This document shows positions 16,089-25,369 of a stretch of DNA of 39,389 nt, one piece after another (position 1 is the first letter of the stretch; every line of letters starts with the position of its first letter). The translations under genes were made by a program, and so were the position numbers. Where the stretch lies: positions 1 through 39,389 of the IMG/VR virus record IMGVR_UViG_3300036390_000005. One strand, written 5' to 3'. The DNA is from a virus. Below the pieces are notes generated by a model. That model was not told the DNA's origin. It ran no database searches and saw nothing but the letters and a program-made list of their open reading frames with translations.

Positions 16089-16413
16089 CTGGCAGAACGT
16101 CGAGCAGTCCATCCGCAAGATCCTGACGACGCCGATAGGCTCGCGGGTCATGCGCCGGACGTTCGGCAGCGACCTGCCGGACTTGGTCGACCGCAAGATG
16201 ATTCCGGCCAACATTCTGCGCGTCTACAGCGCATCGGCGAGCGCCATTCTCAAGTGGGAGCCGCGCTTCCGCATGACGGCCGGGCGACTGATTGCCGCCA
16301 ATGAGGGCGGACAACTTCAATTAGAAATTTACGGGACGTATTACCCGCGCGGGCACCTCGGCGACTATAGCGTTGCCGAGAACGCATCCACGCGGGTCGT
16401 CTACGAGAGGTAG
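16039..16413 (+). CDS. Baseplate wedge protein gpW (gp25-like)
   Basis: 124 aa from the ATG at 16039. NVEQSIRKILTTPIGSRVMR and FGSDLPDLVDRKM are the signature of the gp25/gpW lysozyme-like baseplate family, including the GxR...FGS core. The end EIYGTYYPRGHLGDYSVAEN fits the family's last strands. In T4 and P2 this protein forms the wedge and starts sheath polymerisation. It is placed directly before gpJ, as in P2. Confidence 0.9.
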   Translation: MAESQGTHARTGEALSDWQNVEQSIRKILTTPIGSRVMRRTFGSDLPDLVDRKMIPANILRVYSASASAILKWEPRFRMTAGRLIAANEGGQLQLEIYGTYYPRGHLGDYSVAENASTRVVYER

Positions 16414-16418
16414 CGGCT

Positions 16419-17288
16419 GTGGCGGTTCTCGACATCACGACTTTGCCGGCGCCTGCCGTAATTCAGGAAGTCGACTACGAGGTTATTCTCGCACGTCAGA
16501 AGGCGCAGTTCATCACGGAATGGAACGCACTGCGCGTCACATATCCGGAGCTTCCTGCCTACGACACGCTATCCATCGAAAGCGATCCTGTAGGCATCGT
16601 CACGCAGGCCGAGAGCTACCGCGAAGTGCTGCTCTTGGCGCGCATCAACGAAGCGGCCCGCGCACGCCTTCTGGCATTTGCGGCGGGCAGCGACCTTGAC
16701 CAGCTCGCCGCCTTTTATGACGTCGTCCGCCAGGTTGGCGAGACCGACACGAGACTGAAGACGCGGGTCATCCTTGCCATTCAAGGGCGGTCCACCGGCG
16801 GCCCGAAAGAGCGATACAAGAGCATCGCCATGAACGCGGACGTTCGCGTTGCGAGCGTCGAGGTCTACCGCGTCGGCCGATCGCCGCTGATTTATGTGGC
16901 CATCTACTCGACGGAGCCCAACGGTGTGGCGAGCGAAGGCTTGCTGACGATTGTGCGGGCGGCCCTTGAGAACGACAACGTGCAGCTGGTCAACGACGAG
17001 TTTGTTGTGGCTTCCGCCGTCCTGACGGTTGTCAATCTGGTCGCGAATATCTGGCTTCTGCCTGACGCCGACGAGGCGACTGTGACGCGAGCCGCTACGG
17101 CACTGCGCGATGCATGGGCCATTGAGCAGCAGCTCGGCCGCGACCTCATCCGTGAATGGTGGGTCTCCAAGCTCATGATTTCCGGCGTCCACAAAATCAC
17201 GCCAGTGACGGCTGACGTCATCGTTCCGCCATCACAAGCGGCGGCCATTGGCACAATTACCCTCAACCTCCAAGGGAGGGCGTTTTGA
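16419..17288 (+). CDS. Baseplate assembly protein J (gpJ)
   Basis: 289 aa starting with GTG at 16419. Typical opening: LPAPAVIQEVDYEVILARQK, AYDTLSIESDPVGIVTQAES and INEAARARLLAFAAGSDLDQ, the conserved gpJ helix followed by LAAFYDV. The later part has the characteristic ADVRVASVEVYRV and GVASEGLLTIVRAAL sections. gpJ builds the baseplate wedge with gpW and gpI. The gene ends overlapping the gpI start. Confidence 0.95.
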   Translation: MAVLDITTLPAPAVIQEVDYEVILARQKAQFITEWNALRVTYPELPAYDTLSIESDPVGIVTQAESYREVLLLARINEAARARLLAFAAGSDLDQLAAFYDVVRQVGETDTRLKTRVILAIQGRSTGGPKERYKSIAMNADVRVASVEVYRVGRSPLIYVAIYSTEPNGVASEGLLTIVRAALENDNVQLVNDEFVVASAVLTVVNLVANIWLLPDADEATVTRAATALRDAWAIEQQLGRDLIREWWVSKLMISGVHKITPVTADVIVPPSQAAAIGTITLNLQGRAF

Positions 17289-18400
17289 CATCCCTTATCC
17301 TTGATCCATCCGACCTGTTCGAAAAGACGATTGAAAGTTCGCACGCGGAGCGGTGGACAAGGATGGGGGCTGCTGTCCCCTCCATCACGACGGCCAAGGA
17401 ATCCCCGCCTCCGACATTCCTGCCTTATCTCGTATACGAGTACGGCCTGGGCATGCTGACGCCATATGTCACGAACCTTTATGACGTCATTGACGCAGGG
17501 GTTCGCTGGCACAGGCTGCGCGGCACGTACACAGGCGTTGCGCAGGGCTTGTCATTCGTAGGCGTCACGGCAACCGTCGAGCCCGCCTGGCATGGTCGCG
17601 CATGGTGGAATTCCGCGCAGCTGCGCTTCCCGTCTCTGCCCGCAAACGACGTGCCGCTGCTCGGCGCAATAGAGGGTATCACAGGGCTTTCCCTTCCTTT
17701 CCGCTCCGACTTCCGGCGCGGTGTTTTCGACTACGACATCCAGCCGGCAGAAGCCGACGGGGCAATGCTGGACGAGAGCCACATCGAAGAGGAAAGCGGC
17801 GTTCGCTTGTCGGCGACTGGTGCTGTCTGGTCTTTCGGCCGCACAGCTGAATTCGACCACCTGCTTTCGGAAGCGGAGGGGACGGCCATAGGCAACTGGA
17901 TTGCCATCCCGGCAGAGGGCGGCGGCGTCGCGTGGGCGTCAATGACGTACCTGTGGTCAACCGCGAATTTCCTCTGGTCGGCAAACGCGGACGCACAGCG
18001 CCGCGCGCTGATGGCTGCCTGGTTCGCTGGCCGCGAGATCTACGTGGCATTTCTGGATTCCGACGACGAAGTCATCGGCTATCGCAAGGCTAAAGCCTGC
18101 CATCCGGTGTCCGCCGACTTTGACGGGCCGTATTCGGTCGACGGGCAGGCATATGCGCCTGCGTCCGGTGGTCAGCGCGTCTACATTGAGGCCATGACGG
18201 ATTTCGAGGACGCCTTCGACGTGACGGCGGAATCCGTTGTGCTGGTTGTCAACGTTACACGGGCCGCAGGCGTCCCATCTGGTCAGCTATGGCTGGAGCC
18301 GAGCGAAATCACAAGCGGCGACTTCTTCGCATCAAAAACAGTTTCCATTCCCTTGCGAAAGACCGTGCGGGACAGGGTTAAATATATCGTGAGGTTCTGA
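17285..18400 (+). CDS. Tail protein I (gpI), long form
   Basis: 371 aa; the start is TTG at 17285, sharing bases with the TGA of gpJ (TTGA). Residues 1-95 fit gpI: FLPYLVYEYGLGMLTPYVTN, WHRLRGTYTGVAQGLSFVGV. P2-like gpI proteins are about 180-220 aa; this one has a further 150-200 residues with Trp-rich repeats (WASMTYLWSTANFLWSANAD) and strands, possibly a fibre-attachment or adaptor part. It connects baseplate wedge and tail fibre. It is coupled by overlap to the next gene (TGATG). Confidence 0.85.
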   Translation: MTSLILDPSDLFEKTIESSHAERWTRMGAAVPSITTAKESPPPTFLPYLVYEYGLGMLTPYVTNLYDVIDAGVRWHRLRGTYTGVAQGLSFVGVTATVEPAWHGRAWWNSAQLRFPSLPANDVPLLGAIEGITGLSLPFRSDFRRGVFDYDIQPAEADGAMLDESHIEEESGVRLSATGAVWSFGRTAEFDHLLSEAEGTAIGNWIAIPAEGGGVAWASMTYLWSTANFLWSANADAQRRALMAAWFAGREIYVAFLDSDDEVIGYRKAKACHPVSADFDGPYSVDGQAYAPASGGQRVYIEAMTDFEDAFDVTAESVVLVVNVTRAAGVPSGQLWLEPSEITSGDFFASKTVSIPLRKTVRDRVKYIVRF

Positions 18401-21400
18401 TGGCTTTCGAACATTCTAGCGGCTTGCCGAACGCCTTTGACCGCGCACAGGGCCGCGGCGATTGGCAGAGCGTCGTATATCACGGCGAGCGCCGGTTTAT
18501 TCAGGGCGCGGAGCTCAACGAAGCGCAGACGATTGCGCGGGCGCGCTCCACGCGCCTCGGACGCCTTATCGTCAGCGACGGCGACCGGATCGAACGGGGT
18601 GAAGCGATCGTCGACACTGTCGCCGGTAGCGTGACCCTGACGGCCGGCCGCGTTTACGCAGACGGCGACGTGTGGGACGTAGCAGCGGCCGTGCTGACTA
18701 GCGTTCCGATGACCGGACGCATTGAAGTCGGCATTCGACTCGTCAAGACCTACATCACGCACGAGGACGACGTGACTCTGGTTGGGCTTGTTCCCGGCTC
18801 CGCCGCAGAAGGCGAGCCGGGCGCTGCCCGTGAAGTCGTTGACGCATCGTGGGCGTGGGCTGGCGACGCAGGCGACGGTGATTTCTTTGCCGTTTACGCG
18901 CTGCAGGACGGCGTCATCCTCGACCAGGTTGGCCCGAATATTCTGGCGCCGGCGCTGCAATCCATCATCGAATACGACCGCCCCAACGGCAACTACATCG
19001 TCAAGGGCTGCAAGGTCACGGCGCTTGGCGCCAGCGCCGGCAATCAGGTGTTCTCGATCTCCGAAGGCGAGGCCAACATCAACGGCTACAAGCGCACGCG
19101 CTTGATGTCGCTGCGCCACTCTGAACTTGAAGACTGGGACGAGCTTGCCATCCCCGGCGAGACACACACTTATCCCGGCGGAGCCGACTACACGTTTACG
19201 GTTGCCGAAGGGCCGATTGGCGTCATCAACTCGATTCTGCTGACCAAGGAGAAGACGGTCAGCGTGACGCGCGGCGCAATCGCCAATGGCGCGGACGGAC
19301 TGCCGGACACCAGCGTGACGTCGATCGTATCGGTTACGCAGGGCGGCACGACTTATGTTGCCGACACGGACTTCACGCGCGTCAACAACACTGTAGACTG
19401 GGGCCTCGCCGGCGCAGAGCCTGCGACTGGCTCTTCCTATTCGGTCACCTATCGCTACCGCGACTCGGTGACTGCAACGGCATTCACAGCCTACAATGTG
19501 ACCGTGGCGGGCGGCGCGACTGGCGGCGATATCATCATTGCCTATACCAAGAAGATGCCGCGTGTGGACCGCCTCTGCCTCGCCGAGGACGGTTCACCGC
19601 TCTACATCAAGGGCATTTCGGCACGGAGCAACCCGCGCCCACCGATCGTCCCCGGCAATGCGCTCAACCTGGCCAAGATTGAAAACAATTGGGTCGACGT
19701 TCCCGTGGTCACGAACGACGGCACGCCGTCACTGACGTGGGACCAGCTCTGGCGTTACTTGGACCGCATCACCGACTTCGACCGACTGATTCAGTTGGAC
19801 CGACTGAAGAACGAGGTCGACTTCCGTGAGCCAGTAGCAAAGCGCGGCACGTTTGTGGATCCCTTTGTCGACGACACGTACCGCGACGAGGGCGTGACGC
19901 AGAGCGGCGCGATTGCCGATGGCATGCTTATGCTGTCGATCGAGCCGACGTTCTATATGGCCGACCTGGACTCTGCCGTGACACTTGACCCGGTGGAAGA
20001 GGTTCTGATTTCGCAGCCGCTGAAAACGCTGTGTGAGAAGATCAACCCCTACGCCAACTTCAATCCGCTGCCCGGCGCCTTGTCACTGTCACCGGCTGTC
20101 GACTTCTGGACTGTCAGTCAGACGCAATGGCTATCCAGCCAGACGCAGGAGTTCAACCGAGGCACACAGACCAACGCAGGGCCGCTGCGCACGACATCGA
20201 CCGACACTCGTGTCGTAGATCGTCGCGTCGAGCAATCACAGTTCCTGCGGCAGATTCCGGTCGACTTCACCATCTCCGGCTTTGGGGCTGGTGAAATCCT
20301 CGAGGAGCTGACGTTCGACGGGATCGACGTGAAGCCGGCCGGCACACAAACGGCCAATAGTTCTGGTGTTATCACCGAGACGTTCACCATCCCGGCGAAC
20401 GTGACGGCGGGCACCAAGACTGTCTTTGCGAAGGGGGCAGGCGACACGGAGGCTACCGCGCTCTTCACGGGGCAGGGCACAATCGAAATCAACGTGATGC
20501 GTCAGGTAACGACGATCAACACGTGGGATAGGCAGCGCCTTCAGCTCGACTTCCGGCAGAGCGACCGCGGTCCAGGCGACCCGCAAGCGCAGATGTTTGC
20601 GGTTCCCGAGTTGCGTCAGGTCATGGGCGTCGACTTCAGTCTTTGCGCCATCGGCGACACGACGAAGAACATCATCGTTGAGCAGCGGTCGATTGATAAC
20701 GGCTACCCGACAACGACGATATTTGCGCAGTCGCTTGTGCCCATGTCGGGCGCTGTGGCTGGGTGGAAGTCGGCACGCTACGGCCTGCCTGTCACGACTG
20801 CTCCGGAGACGCGCCACGCATTCGTCATCAAGACGGATGACGCAGACCACTCTGTGTCCATCGCCAAGCTTGGCGGCTTCGACGCGGATCTGCAGCGTTT
20901 CGTGACCAGCCATCCCTATGTCACCGGCCCACGGTTCTCCTCGGTCAACGCCGAGACGTGGACGGCCCATCAGGATGAGGCGCTGGCCTTCCGCGTCGTT
21001 GCCGCGACCTACCCGGTTACGACAAAGACTGTGGCGTTGGGGTCTTTCGATCTGGTCAACTGCTCCGACTTGCAAGTCAGGGCGGCCGTCGAACTGCCGT
21101 CTGCTGGCTGCTCCGTTGTGTTCGAAATCGAGCGCACGAACGGCACCATCTACCGGCTGGCTCCGTTCCAGGTCCTGCAGCTGACCGAGTACATCACCGA
21201 GACCGTCGAAATGCGGGCGGTGTTGGTCGGCACCACCAAGCTCTCGCCCATCCTCTACGCGCCCGTCGAGCTCATTGCCGGTGAGATTGCGGAGGAGTTC
21301 ACCTACGTGACGCGGGCCTTTGACTTGGGGACGGCTGCCAGGATCGCGACCTATCTGAAGGCATACCTGCCGGGCGGTTCGTCGCTGACTGTCGAACTTT

Positions 21401-21588
21401 CAAAAGACGGCGGGTCGTTCATCAGCATGCCGCTCGACGAGACGGAGGCGCTGGCATTCCCGCTGTGGACTGAGCGCAAATACGAACTTGACGGCCAGAC
21501 GGCGACGACTGCGCGCATCCGGATCACGGGGGCGGGCGGCCCTGCCGCGCGGCTCATCGTTGGCGACCTCGGCGCCGGCATTATGTGA
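18400..21588 (+). CDS. Large baseplate/fibre-connector protein, DUF4815-like
   Basis: 1062 aa, the largest protein of the window; the ATG shares a base with the gpI stop. The opening (GLPNAFDRAQGRGDWQSVVY, GAELNEAQTIARARSTRLGR) matches my memory of DUF4815 proteins in rhizobial and other alphaproteobacterial contractile-tail phages. The middle is beta-rich with Ig-like stretches (YSVTYRYRDSVTATAF; VTAGTKTVFAKGAGDTEATA), and the end has GGPAARLIVGDLGAGIM. Its place between gpI and the fibre suggests a structural part of the baseplate rim carrying the fibre. No enzyme motif was found. Confidence 0.75.
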   Translation: MAFEHSSGLPNAFDRAQGRGDWQSVVYHGERRFIQGAELNEAQTIARARSTRLGRLIVSDGDRIERGEAIVDTVAGSVTLTAGRVYADGDVWDVAAAVLTSVPMTGRIEVGIRLVKTYITHEDDVTLVGLVPGSAAEGEPGAAREVVDASWAWAGDAGDGDFFAVYALQDGVILDQVGPNILAPALQSIIEYDRPNGNYIVKGCKVTALGASAGNQVFSISEGEANINGYKRTRLMSLRHSELEDWDELAIPGETHTYPGGADYTFTVAEGPIGVINSILLTKEKTVSVTRGAIANGADGLPDTSVTSIVSVTQGGTTYVADTDFTRVNNTVDWGLAGAEPATGSSYSVTYRYRDSVTATAFTAYNVTVAGGATGGDIIIAYTKKMPRVDRLCLAEDGSPLYIKGISARSNPRPPIVPGNALNLAKIENNWVDVPVVTNDGTPSLTWDQLWRYLDRITDFDRLIQLDRLKNEVDFREPVAKRGTFVDPFVDDTYRDEGVTQSGAIADGMLMLSIEPTFYMADLDSAVTLDPVEEVLISQPLKTLCEKINPYANFNPLPGALSLSPAVDFWTVSQTQWLSSQTQEFNRGTQTNAGPLRTTSTDTRVVDRRVEQSQFLRQIPVDFTISGFGAGEILEELTFDGIDVKPAGTQTANSSGVITETFTIPANVTAGTKTVFAKGAGDTEATALFTGQGTIEINVMRQVTTINTWDRQRLQLDFRQSDRGPGDPQAQMFAVPELRQVMGVDFSLCAIGDTTKNIIVEQRSIDNGYPTTTIFAQSLVPMSGAVAGWKSARYGLPVTTAPETRHAFVIKTDDADHSVSIAKLGGFDADLQRFVTSHPYVTGPRFSSVNAETWTAHQDEALAFRVVAATYPVTTKTVALGSFDLVNCSDLQVRAAVELPSAGCSVVFEIERTNGTIYRLAPFQVLQLTEYITETVEMRAVLVGTTKLSPILYAPVELIAGEIAEEFTYVTRAFDLGTAARIATYLKAYLPGGSSLTVELSKDGGSFISMPLDETEALAFPLWTERKYELDGQTATTARIRITGAGGPAARLIVGDLGAGIM

Positions 21589-21597
21589 GGCTAGAGA

Positions 21598-22524
21598 ATG
21601 GCACAGACTGCAAACTTCAACCTCGAAAAGCCGGACATCACGCGCGACGTGGACGAGGAATTCTACCAGCTTCAGGAGACCCTGGACCTGCTGGATTCCA
21701 TCCTCACGACGCTACAGACGGCGGTGAATGCAAAAGCCGCCGCGACGCACACGCACGCAATTTCCGACGTCATTAATTTGGCGTCGGAGTTGGCTTCCAA
21801 GATGCCTGCGTCCACCACGTTCAAGCTTGATGACCTGACCGACGTTTCGGGCGCCGATGGCGCACCGAACAACTACGTTCTGGTCAAGTCCGCCTTGGGC
21901 TGGTTGCCGTCTTCGGCGCTGGCCGCGCTTGGAACACACGGGCACCTGATTTCTGAAATCACAGGGCTTGTGGATGCGCTGGCTGGGAAGAGCGCCGTAG
22001 GGCACGCCCACGCGATAGTTGACACAACGGGGCTGCAGACGGCGCTGGATGCGAAGGCGAATACATCCGATCTCGCCGCCGCCGTGCCTGCCGGGGCGGT
22101 CTTCTCGTTCGCGCAGAATAGCGCACCGACAGGATGGCTCAAAGCAAACGGCGCTGCGGTTTCTCGCACTACTTATGCCTCGCTTTTTTCCGCAATTGGC
22201 ACCGCGTTCGGTGCGGGCAACGGGTCCACGACTTTCAATCTTCCCGACCTTCGGGGTGAGTTCCTTCGTGGCTGGGATGATGGTCGAGGCATAGATAGCG
22301 GGCGCGTGTTTGGCTCGGCGCAGGCTGACGGAATGAAGAGCCACACTCACGACCTGAACATGAGGTCCGACAGCAGCGGTATGAACCACAACGTCTCGTT
22401 TGCGAACGTGCCTGGCACCAACTCATCTACGACGACAAGCGTCTCGACCGCACCGGTCGGCGCAACAGGCGGTTCCGAGACCCGTCCACGCAACGTCTCA
22501 CTGCTGTACTGCATCAAGTTCTAA
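21598..22524 (+). CDS. Tail fibre protein with tail-collar domain
   Basis: 308 aa. The N-terminus (TANFNLEKPDITRDVDEEFY) is a baseplate-attachment segment. The shaft has three repeats beginning with HxH and ending in ALxxK: THTHAISDVINLASELASK, THGHLISEITGLVDALAGK and GHAHAIVDTTGLQTALDAK. The collar domain starts at VPAGAVFSFAQNSAPTGWLK and contains FNLPDLRGEFLRGWDDGRG; HTH recurs near the tip (SHTHDL). HxH motifs of this type bind iron in T4-like fibre tips. It is the likely receptor-binding fibre, rather short (308 aa). A chaperone-like gene follows. Confidence 0.9.
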   Translation: MAQTANFNLEKPDITRDVDEEFYQLQETLDLLDSILTTLQTAVNAKAAATHTHAISDVINLASELASKMPASTTFKLDDLTDVSGADGAPNNYVLVKSALGWLPSSALAALGTHGHLISEITGLVDALAGKSAVGHAHAIVDTTGLQTALDAKANTSDLAAAVPAGAVFSFAQNSAPTGWLKANGAAVSRTTYASLFSAIGTAFGAGNGSTTFNLPDLRGEFLRGWDDGRGIDSGRVFGSAQADGMKSHTHDLNMRSDSSGMNHNVSFANVPGTNSSTTTSVSTAPVGATGGSETRPRNVSLLYCIKF

Positions 22525-22533
22525 GGGACCATC

Positions 22534-23043
22534 ATGCTTGTTTTCAACTATCACCCCGCCACCGGGGAATATCTTGGCACGACTAAAGCTGACGAGAGCC
22601 CCCTCGAGCCTGGTGTGTTCCTCATTCCCGCACACGCGACTGAGATTTCGCCTCCCGTGCCACGAGAGGGCTTCTTCCTCTGCTTCACTGGCAACGCCTG
22701 GGGCTACTCACCAATTCAAGCCCCAGAGCCTCCACCGACTGAAGAGCCGGCCCCCTACACACCTCCCTCCATCTCCGACCGGCAGTTCTTCCACATCCTA
22801 GCGCTCGACGGCCTTATCACAGAGGCCGAAGCCATCGCGGCTGTGAAGACTGGCGACGCCCCGGCTGCTTTTGAGACATTCATATCATCTCTTCCTGAAG
22901 GCGACCGCTTCAACGCGCGCATGCTCCTTGAGGGCGCCACGACGTTTGAGCGCAATCATCCGCTGACCGCGGCGTTCGGCACGATGTACGGCATGGCGGC
23001 CGAAGAGATCGACGATCTCTGGCGTCGGGCTTCGGCGCTCTAG
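22534..23043 (+). CDS. Putative tail fibre assembly protein
   Basis: 169 aa, directly after the fibre gene. It begins MLVFNYHPATGEYLGTTKAD and continues with REGFFLCFTGNAWGYSPIQ, typical of fibre-assembly chaperones: a short ligand domain, then a Pro-rich hinge (PEPPPTEEPAPYTPP). The C-terminal 80 residues are helical (SDRQFFHILALDGLITEAEA), as seen in fibre-associated proteins of alphaproteobacterial phages. It probably helps trimerise the fibre. Confidence 0.7.
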   Translation: MLVFNYHPATGEYLGTTKADESPLEPGVFLIPAHATEISPPVPREGFFLCFTGNAWGYSPIQAPEPPPTEEPAPYTPPSISDRQFFHILALDGLITEAEAIAAVKTGDAPAAFETFISSLPEGDRFNARMLLEGATTFERNHPLTAAFGTMYGMAAEEIDDLWRRASAL

Positions 23044-23131
23044 CAGCCGCGACCGAGTCACCGCAAGGAGAGCGGGGCTCAAAACCATGAAACAACCTGA
23101 GCGCTCCAGCGCACACTAAAGGAGGCCACGC

Positions 23132-24559
23132 GTGGCAGACCTATCGTATCATCACGGCGTCAAGGTAGCGGAAAGCACCGACGTCCCGGCGCTGCTGCGC
23201 GTCGAAAACTTTGGCGTCACGTTCTTCAACGGCACGGCGCCCGCAGCTGACGCGGCAGTGTTCCCGCTGAACACCCCGACGGTCGTCACCAGCCTGCCAG
23301 GCGCAGCCGCGCTTGGTGCGACCGGCACGCTTCTCGCCGACCTCACCACCTACTTCGGCGAAGGCGGCTCCATTGCGATCGTCAACCGCGTCGAGGACAG
23401 CGAGACGCCGGCGACTCTGCAGGAAAACCTCATCGGCAACGCAGTCGCTCGCACAGGTCTCTACGCTGCACTGAAGGCCAAGGCAGTCACCGGCTACCAG
23501 CCGCGCGTAATCGTGACCGCTGGCGATACCGGCGCATGGATCGACGACGGCGTTGTCTCTGTTGCCGTCACGAACGGCGGCACGGGCTACACCACGGCTC
23601 CGACCGTTGCCATCACGGAAGTTGACGGCGGCACTGGTGCAACCGCGACCGCTACCGTTGTGGCTGGCGTCGTCACGGCAGTCACCGTCACGGCTGCCGG
23701 CTCCGGTTACACCACGGCGGCAGTTGCCTTCTCTGGTGGTGGCGGCACTGGTGCTGCTGCGACGGCAAGCGTTGGCGACGTCGCAAACCCGTTCATCTCC
23801 GCACTGGCCACGATCTGCCCGCAGATCCGCGCCCGCGCATATGTCAACGGCCCGAACACGACCAACGCAGAAGCCATCCGCTTCCGCAACACGGTCAACA
23901 GCGACCGCATCCTGATCATCGACCCCAAGGGCATCAAGAACGTCAGCGGCACGCCCGTCACTGTGCCGATTGCTCCGGTCTTTGCAGGCGTGCGCGCGGC
24001 CGTTATCGCATCGGCTGAAGGTGTATCCGGTTCGGTTTCGAACAAGATCATCAAGACGCTCGACGGCGTTGCGCGCACCATTCAGTACCCGATCGACAGC
24101 AACACCCTGAACGAAAACCAGGTTTCGACAGTCATCAATGAGCGCGGCGGGCTTCGCACGTGGGGCAGCCGACTGGCCACCGACGTCGAGATCTGGCAGT
24201 TCGACAGCGTTCGCGCGACGGCCGACATGGTCAACGAAGCGCTGGAAGACATCTACTTCCAGTGGGTCGACAAGAAGTTCACCAAGGGCAACCTGAAGCA
24301 GATGATCGAAGACGGCAACGCCGCGCTTCGCGTCTTCAAGGCGAACAACGATATCCTCGGCGGCCGAGTCTGGCTGTCCGACCTGAACCAGCCGACAGTC
24401 AACGCCAACGGCAAGGTGTTCCTGAATGTTGAATTCGAGCCCGTCGGCCTGATGGAGCAGATCAACATCACGACCTTCCGCAACATTCTCTACTACCAGG
24501 TTCTGCTCGACGAAGTGCGCGGCCTGATCGAGAACGGCCCGCTGACTCTGGCGCCCTAA
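23132..24559 (+). CDS. Tail sheath protein (gpFI family) with inserted repeat domain
   Basis: 475 aa, starting with GTG behind a near-perfect AAAGGAGG site, as fits a highly made structural protein. It forms the contractile sheath. The N-terminus ([20 protein letters not shown]), the strand [32 protein letters not shown] and the C-terminal [12 protein letters not shown]-like part with [20 protein letters not shown] are family features. An insertion of about 75 residues (141-215) breaks the strand-helix connection in the middle of the sheath fold and holds two copies of a GxGYTTA repeat. Confidence 0.9.
   Translation: MADLSYHHGVKVAESTDVPALLRVENFGVTFFNGTAPAADAAVFPLNTPTVVTSLPGAAALGATGTLLADLTTYFGEGGSIAIVNRVEDSETPATLQENLIGNAVARTGLYAALKAKAVTGYQPRVIVTAGDTGAWIDDGVVSVAVTNGGTGYTTAPTVAITEVDGGTGATATATVVAGVVTAVTVTAAGSGYTTAAVAFSGGGGTGAAATASVGDVANPFISALATICPQIRARAYVNGPNTTNAEAIRFRNTVNSDRILIIDPKGIKNVSGTPVTVPIAPVFAGVRAAVIASAEGVSGSVSNKIIKTLDGVARTIQYPIDSNTLNENQVSTVINERGGLRTWGSRLATDVEIWQFDSVRATADMVNEALEDIYFQWVDKKFTKGNLKQMIEDGNAALRVFKANNDILGGRVWLSDLNQPTVNANGKVFLNVEFEPVGLMEQINITTFRNILYYQVLLDEVRGLIENGPLTLAP
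23552..23776 (+). repeat. Two-copy GxGYTTA repeat inside sheath gene
   Basis: Residues 141-176 and 181-214 of the sheath protein are repeats: [19 protein letters not shown] then [18 protein letters not shown], each followed by a Gly-rich turn ([25 protein letters not shown]). The DNA also repeats in part (GGNTACACCACGGC). Such beta-rich repeats are known as surface modules in other phage structural proteins, so this is probably an outward-facing decoration. Confidence 0.7.
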
Positions 24560-24582
24560 CGGCAGCATAAGGAAACAACCAC

Positions 24583-25092
24583 ATGGCTACCAATCTACCG
24601 AGCTTCCTGCTGCGCGACTGCATGCTTTGGGCTGACCGTGAATCCAAGCTTGGCCAGATCGGCGACATCACGCCGCCGGTCCCACAGGTCAAGGTCGAAG
24701 AAATGCGCAACGCGGGGATGATCAAGCCCCGCGAAGTGCAGATGGGATACGAGAAGCTGGAGTTCGGCTTCAAGATGCCCGGCTTCGACCCGCAGGTTCT
24801 GAAGCTGTTCGGCCTTCGCCCCGGCTTTGAAAACCCGTTCATGATCACCGGCGCGCTGGTTGACGAAGACGGCGCCGAGCATTCGGCCGTCATGACCATT
24901 CGCGGCTTCCTAAAGCAGGCTGACGCCGGCACTTGGAAGGGCGGCGATCAGGCTGAAAACGACTACATGGTCTCGGTCAACTACTACAAGCTCGAGGTCG
25001 ACGGCGACCCGATCTACGAGATGGACGACTTCGACATCCTCGTCGGCGGCGTCAGCCAGCGGGCTGGCATCCGCAACGCTCTGTTGCTCTAG
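24583..25092 (+). CDS. Tail tube protein (gpFII family)
   Basis: 169 aa with AAGGAAA before the ATG. FLLRDCMLWADRESKLGQIG, then YEKLEFGFKMPGFDPQVLKL and ADAGTWKGGDQAENDYMVSV are characteristic of P2 FII-type major tail tube proteins (about 170 aa). It forms the inner tube inside the sheath. It follows the sheath gene directly, as in P2. The reverse gene after it ends 4 bases inside its end. Confidence 0.95.
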   Translation: MATNLPSFLLRDCMLWADRESKLGQIGDITPPVPQVKVEEMRNAGMIKPREVQMGYEKLEFGFKMPGFDPQVLKLFGLRPGFENPFMITGALVDEDGAEHSAVMTIRGFLKQADAGTWKGGDQAENDYMVSVNYYKLEVDGDPIYEMDDFDILVGGVSQRAGIRNALLL

Positions 25093-25358
25093 TCCAAGTG
25101 CAAGGCCCGAGCCCTGGCGTTCGGGCCTGCTTCGATGGCCGCATGGACAAGGCGCATGACCACTAAGGCCGCCTCATCCGAAGCCATTCGGTGATTTTTG
25201 TCTAGGGCACGCCGGAACATCGCCACCTCTTCAGTCAGGGCAGGCGTCATCTCTGAATACTGCATCATGTTGGCCAAGTCAGGTTCGCAATCCCGGCCAT
25301 GAGCGACCGCTCGCTTCAGCGCGTCGCCCCAATCCTTGATGTGCTGTTCAATCAGCAT
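25089..25358 (-). CDS. Small reverse-strand protein inside the tail operon
   Basis: 89 aa, mostly helical, with acidic and basic patches (HIKDWGDALKRAVAHGRDCE; MFRRALDKNHRMASDEAALV). GGGAGG precedes the ATG by 5 bases. It is convergent with the tube gene (4-base overlap) and divergent from the next tail gene, with 11 bases between the two starts. No family or membrane segment is recognised. Reverse genes tucked into late operons are often lysogenic-conversion or control genes. The forward strand of this region has no competing long frame. Confidence 0.6.
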   Translation of the reverse strand: MLIEQHIKDWGDALKRAVAHGRDCEPDLANMMQYSEMTPALTEEVAMFRRALDKNHRMASDEAALVVMRLVHAAIEAGPNARARALHLD

Positions 25359-25369
25359 AGGAGCCTCCC

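Noticed and set aside
23141-24568. 475-codon reverse frame covering the whole sheath gene
   Set aside because: Exact shadow of the sheath gene; the forward gene has a strong RBS and clear homology. No RBS or motif on the reverse strand.
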